From JAAXQD01 sp035529735 (GTDB lineage Bacteria; Desulfobacterota; Desulfobacteria; Desulfobacterales; UBA11574), in the NCBI GenBank assembly GCA_035529735.1, contig DATKWE010000033.1, positions 1 through 27,893 of the forward strand: a stretch of DNA of 27,893 nucleotides, written 5' to 3'. A program made the translations under genes and the position numbers. The notes beneath the pieces were generated by a model. The model was given only the letters and a program-made list of their open reading frames with translations. It was not told the origin of the DNA and searched no databases. Shown one piece after another: positions 25,164-27,893 of the stretch (its first letter is position 1; each line of letters begins with the position of its first letter).

Positions 25164-26534
25164 TTGGAAAATCGAATAATAGCAATAGACGACGATCAGA
25201 CCTTTCTCAAGACCGTCCAAAGGGGTCTTATCACTTCCGGCTTTAAATTCATACGAATTGAAAATGATCCTGAAAAAGCCGTCTCAGTTTTTAAAGCAGG
25301 CGAAACCTTTGATCTTGCCCTGATCGATGTATCGATGCCCGGCATGGACGGGATAGAACTTCTTGAAGTGATAAAGAGCAACAGCCCCGAAACCGAATGC
25401 ATCATGATTACGGGCCTGGATGAAGCAACGACTGCAGTCAGAGCCATGAAAAAAGGGGCGTATGATTACCTGGTGAAACCGGTCGAAAAAGATGATCTTA
25501 TTGTTTCGATCCACCGTGCCCTGGAAAGAAAGCGTCTATTTAACATTAAAGATATCGGCAAGGGAACTCGTCTGCCCGAACTTTTGCATGAAGATGCCTT
25601 TAGATCAATTATTTCCAGATCGGCCAATGTTTTGAAAATCTTAAAAGAGGCTGAACTCCATGCCGCAAGCGATGTGCCGGTATTGATTACCGGAGAGAGC
25701 GGAACCGGAAAGGAACTTCTTGCAAGAGCTGTCCATGCGGCCAGCCCCAGTGCAAAATCGGTGTTTACTCCCGTAAACATGGCCTCGCTTACGGGTGCAC
25801 TGTTTGATGCCGAATTTTTCGGTCATACAAAGGGGGCCTTTACAGGGGCTGAAAAAGACCGTCCGGGTTATCTTGAGCACTCCAATAAAGGCACACTGTT
25901 TTTGGATGAAATCAGCAACCTGCCCATGGAGCTTCAGGGAAAGCTGCTGAGGGTTTTGCAGGACGGCGAGTACATAAAGCTCGGAACGGACACCATCCGG
26001 AAAACAAATGTCCGTTTTATTGCTGCAACCAATGAGGATCTTGACAGATTGATGGCCCAAAAGCTGTTTCGCAAGGATCTGTACTACCGTTTGAAAGGAG
26101 GATGGCTCCACCTGCCGCCGCTCAGGCAAAGAAAAAAAGACATCCGGGTGCTGGTCAGCCATTTCCTAAACGAGTTTCTGGGTAAAGATAAAAATCCCGG
26201 TATTGAAGAAGACGCCATGGTTCAGCTTTTAAATTATGATTATCCGGGGAATATTAGAGAGCTTCGGTCCCTTATCAAATCGTCCGCAAACCTGGCCCAG
26301 GGACGAAAAATTTCCAAGACATTCCTTCCCGTTAATATTCAACGGCAAAAATCGATGAAAAAACGGAAACATCCGCCGGATGCTGAAGCCGTCGTTCCCC
26401 TTGCGCAAATGGAAAAGACCTATATCCTCAAAGTCTATGATCAGACCGGGAAAAACAAGTCCCAAACCGCAAGACGCCTTGACATCGCCCTGAACACCCT
26501 CAGAAAAAAACTAAAAACCTATGGGGTGACGTAA
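25164..26534 (+). CDS. Sigma-54-dependent response regulator
   Basis: The TTG start at 25164 has GGGGG 5 bases upstream and gives MENRIIAIDDD, the usual first strand and acidic pocket of a receiver. Residues 3-120 are the receiver with phospho-acceptor D55 (LIDVSMPGMDG), T83 and K105. Residues about 145-380 are the AAA+ domain: Walker A GESGTGKE (177-184), canonical GAFTGA (224-229), Walker B GTLFLDE (243-249) and YPGNIREL. The C-terminus (about 410-456) is a Fis-type helix-turn-helix (NKSQTARRLDIALNTLRKKLK). It is likely phosphorylated by the MASE3 kinase encoded just upstream and activates unidentified sigma-54 promoters. Confidence 0.94.
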   Translation: MENRIIAIDDDQTFLKTVQRGLITSGFKFIRIENDPEKAVSVFKAGETFDLALIDVSMPGMDGIELLEVIKSNSPETECIMITGLDEATTAVRAMKKGAYDYLVKPVEKDDLIVSIHRALERKRLFNIKDIGKGTRLPELLHEDAFRSIISRSANVLKILKEAELHAASDVPVLITGESGTGKELLARAVHAASPSAKSVFTPVNMASLTGALFDAEFFGHTKGAFTGAEKDRPGYLEHSNKGTLFLDEISNLPMELQGKLLRVLQDGEYIKLGTDTIRKTNVRFIAATNEDLDRLMAQKLFRKDLYYRLKGGWLHLPPLRQRKKDIRVLVSHFLNEFLGKDKNPGIEEDAMVQLLNYDYPGNIRELRSLIKSSANLAQGRKISKTFLPVNIQRQKSMKKRKHPPDAEAVVPLAQMEKTYILKVYDQTGKNKSQTARRLDIALNTLRKKLKTYGVT

Positions 26535-27000
26535 TATATTAATTCTTAACAATATGTTTCGATGGATCAGCGGTTGTGCTTTCCATCTCACCTTGGGCGC
26601 ATTAACCGATCAAAAACGGATGATCAATTTTTGCATGGTTTAAAAATAACCATTTGATTATACCGATAATATTGAATTTGAATGTGCAGTTTTTGCATAT
26701 CTGAATAGAACTGTTACCGTCGTCTTAAACATCTCTTCGCCGGAAATGTTGTCGCGCCATCCTATTGATTTTTCATTGTTTATTCCATTTTTGCAATCCG
26801 TCTTTGCTGCTGGCATGCTTTATGCTGTTTAGAAATGTCATTCCCCTAAAACCACGAACCCCTGAACAATGTTAGCACAATAAGGTATTTAAATTTAATA
26901 TCATTTGAAATTTTCCATTCAGCATTTGCCCACAACAGACAAATGACCGGTGACTGATGACCCCATTAAGCAACGCCGGCAAAGGAGGAAATTGGATACC
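26535..27000. other. 466-bp AT-rich spacer upstream of the orphan sigma-54 activator
   Basis: No protein-coding frame is supported. A sigma-54-type promoter match lies at 26811-26826. A strong GGAGG lies at 26984-26988. The rest shows no hairpin or RNA that I recognise. Confidence 0.45.
26811..26826 (+). promoter_or_regulatory. Candidate sigma-54 (-24/-12) promoter
   Basis: TGGCATG-CTTT-ATGCT matches the consensus TGGCACG-N4-TTGCW at all but two positions. GG (26812-26813) and GC (26824-26825) have the required 12-base spacing. Transcription would start near 26837 and give a leader of about 160 bases before the activator gene. No enhancer site was identified. Confidence 0.5.
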
Positions 27001-27893
27001 ATGGATCATGCGAGCAAAGCCCTTACCCAACGCAATAGCAGCCAATTCAAAGATCATGACAGCCTGCCTTATAAAATGCTTTCCAATCAGCGGGATATGA
27101 AAGCTGCGGTCCTGAAAAGGAATGCTGAAAATCGAAACGCGTCCGGAAAAGTTGTATCGTTCAGGAATATTTCAGATTCAAGCAACCGGAAAAGAGAAGC
27201 AGACCAACCGGCGGGTTTTTTAAAAATTATTGGCCGGGATAGAAAAATGATCGAGGTTTTTCAGCAAATCACCGATGTTGCCGAATACGATTATCCGGTT
27301 CATATTTATGGTGAAACCGGTACAGGAAAAGAACTTGTCGCTGAGGCCATCCATAAAACAAGCTCCCGTAAAAATGGACCTTTTGTACCCATCAATTGTG
27401 GCGCCCTGCCCGAAAGTATTATTGAAAGTGAACTTTTCGGGCATGTAAAAGGCTCTTTTTCCGGCGCTGTCCGTGACAGAAAGGGACGATTTGAACTGGC
27501 AGACGGCGGCACCCTTTTTTTGGATGAGGTTTCCGAGCTGTCAAAGCACATGCAGGTAAAGCTGTTACGAATTCTTCAGGATGGAAAATTTGAAAAGGTG
27601 GGCGGAGAAAAAACGGTTTCCGTCAATGTAAGGGTTATCAGCGCAACCAACAAGGATCTAAAAAAGGAAATGAAAAACAACAGATTTCGGGATGATCTTT
27701 TCTACAGAATTAACGTTGTGCCGATTCATCTTCCTCCGCTTCGCGAGCGAAAAAGCGATATCCCGCTTCTGGTTGATCATTTTTTTAAACAGGATACCAT
27801 AAAGTATAACCGGACCCCTGTAACGGTCTCTGATAACGCCATGCTGTTGCTCACCGAATATAAATGGCCCGGAAATGTCAGGGAGCTTCAAAA
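27001..27893 (+). CDS. Orphan sigma-54 activator without receiver domain, 3'-truncated by the window edge
   Basis: The first 297 codons are visible. Residues 1-70 are polar and low in complexity, with no receiver, GAF or PAS domain, so activity is not controlled by direct phosphorylation of this chain. The AAA+ domain starts at about 73: Walker A GETGTGK (104-110), sigma-54 loop GSFSGA (151-156), Walker B GGTLFLDE (169-176), sensor I ATN (215-217), the FRDDLFYRINV region (229-239) and WPGNVREL at the edge. The loop differs from GAFTGA at two positions, Ala to Ser and Thr to Ser. The DNA-binding end lies outside the window. The ATG at 27001 is 12 bases from GGAGG; an in-frame TTG at 26992 is only 3 bases away, so neither spacing is ideal and ATG is preferred. 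Confidence 0.9.
   Translation, partial: MDHASKALTQRNSSQFKDHDSLPYKMLSNQRDMKAAVLKRNAENRNASGKVVSFRNISDSSNRKREADQPAGFLKIIGRDRKMIEVFQQITDVAEYDYPVHIYGETGTGKELVAEAIHKTSSRKNGPFVPINCGALPESIIESELFGHVKGSFSGAVRDRKGRFELADGGTLFLDEVSELSKHMQVKLLRILQDGKFEKVGGEKTVSVNVRVISATNKDLKKEMKNNRFRDDLFYRINVVPIHLPPLRERKSDIPLLVDHFFKQDTIKYNRTPVTVSDNAMLLLTEYKWPGNVRELQ

Noticed and set aside
1..27893. Search for CRISPR arrays, transposases, prophage genes, tRNA or rRNA.
   Set aside because: No regularly spaced repeats, no recognisable mobile-element proteins and no RNA gene signatures were seen by eye.

Overview
The window looks like chromosome from a mesophilic Desulfobacterota (deltaproteobacterial) lineage, probably Desulfobacterales. 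This is inferred from the gene repertoire: paired histidine kinases and sigma-54 activators, a MASE3 sensor, an EndoQ-UvrD fusion remnant and an archaeal-type thymidylate synthase, together with moderate GC and AT-rich spacers. No rRNA or other decisive marker is present.

Left part (1-7577): a truncated HAMP histidine kinase is followed 10 bp later by its likely partner, a sigma-54 response regulator. On the opposite strand lie uvrC and a long B12-binding radical SAM protein with a C-terminal DUF2344 domain. A ~178-bp imperfect palindrome separates these two.

Middle (7843-15163): an HtrA/DegP-type periplasmic protease and asnS lie on the plus strand. On the minus strand are an archaeal-type thymidylate synthase and dnaN-gyrB, which overlap by ATGA. 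The 532-bp spacer upstream of dnaN is very AT-rich. It has four TTATNAACA-like nonamers, a repeated 14-mer and other direct repeats. Every gene to its right runs on the plus strand. It is the best replication-origin candidate here, although dnaA and recF are not beside it.

Right part (15696-20071): an Endonuclease Q-type PHP protein is followed, out of frame, by about 70 codons of a UvrD-type helicase C-terminal segment. This is what remains after an EndoQ-UvrD fusion lost its helicase core. An outer-membrane phospholipase A (PldA-like) starts inside the tail of the remnant, and an OprB-like porin follows.

Far right (20734-27893): an MscS channel, a lipoprotein carrying VWA, TSP3 and OmpA domains, a MASE3-PAS histidine kinase with its sigma-54 response regulator, and the 5' part of an orphan sigma-54 activator without a receiver. 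The orphan has a good -24/-12 promoter match upstream and an unusual GSFSGA loop in place of GAFTGA.

Overall this is a core region (replication, repair, translation, envelope stress) interleaved with sensory and envelope genes, and with several families of palindromic intergenic repeats. I found no CRISPR array, prophage, transposase, rRNA or tRNA. The observations most worth following are the gutted EndoQ-UvrD fusion, the candidate origin, the archaeal-type ThyA and the divergent sigma-54 contact loops. None of these by itself proves a new system.
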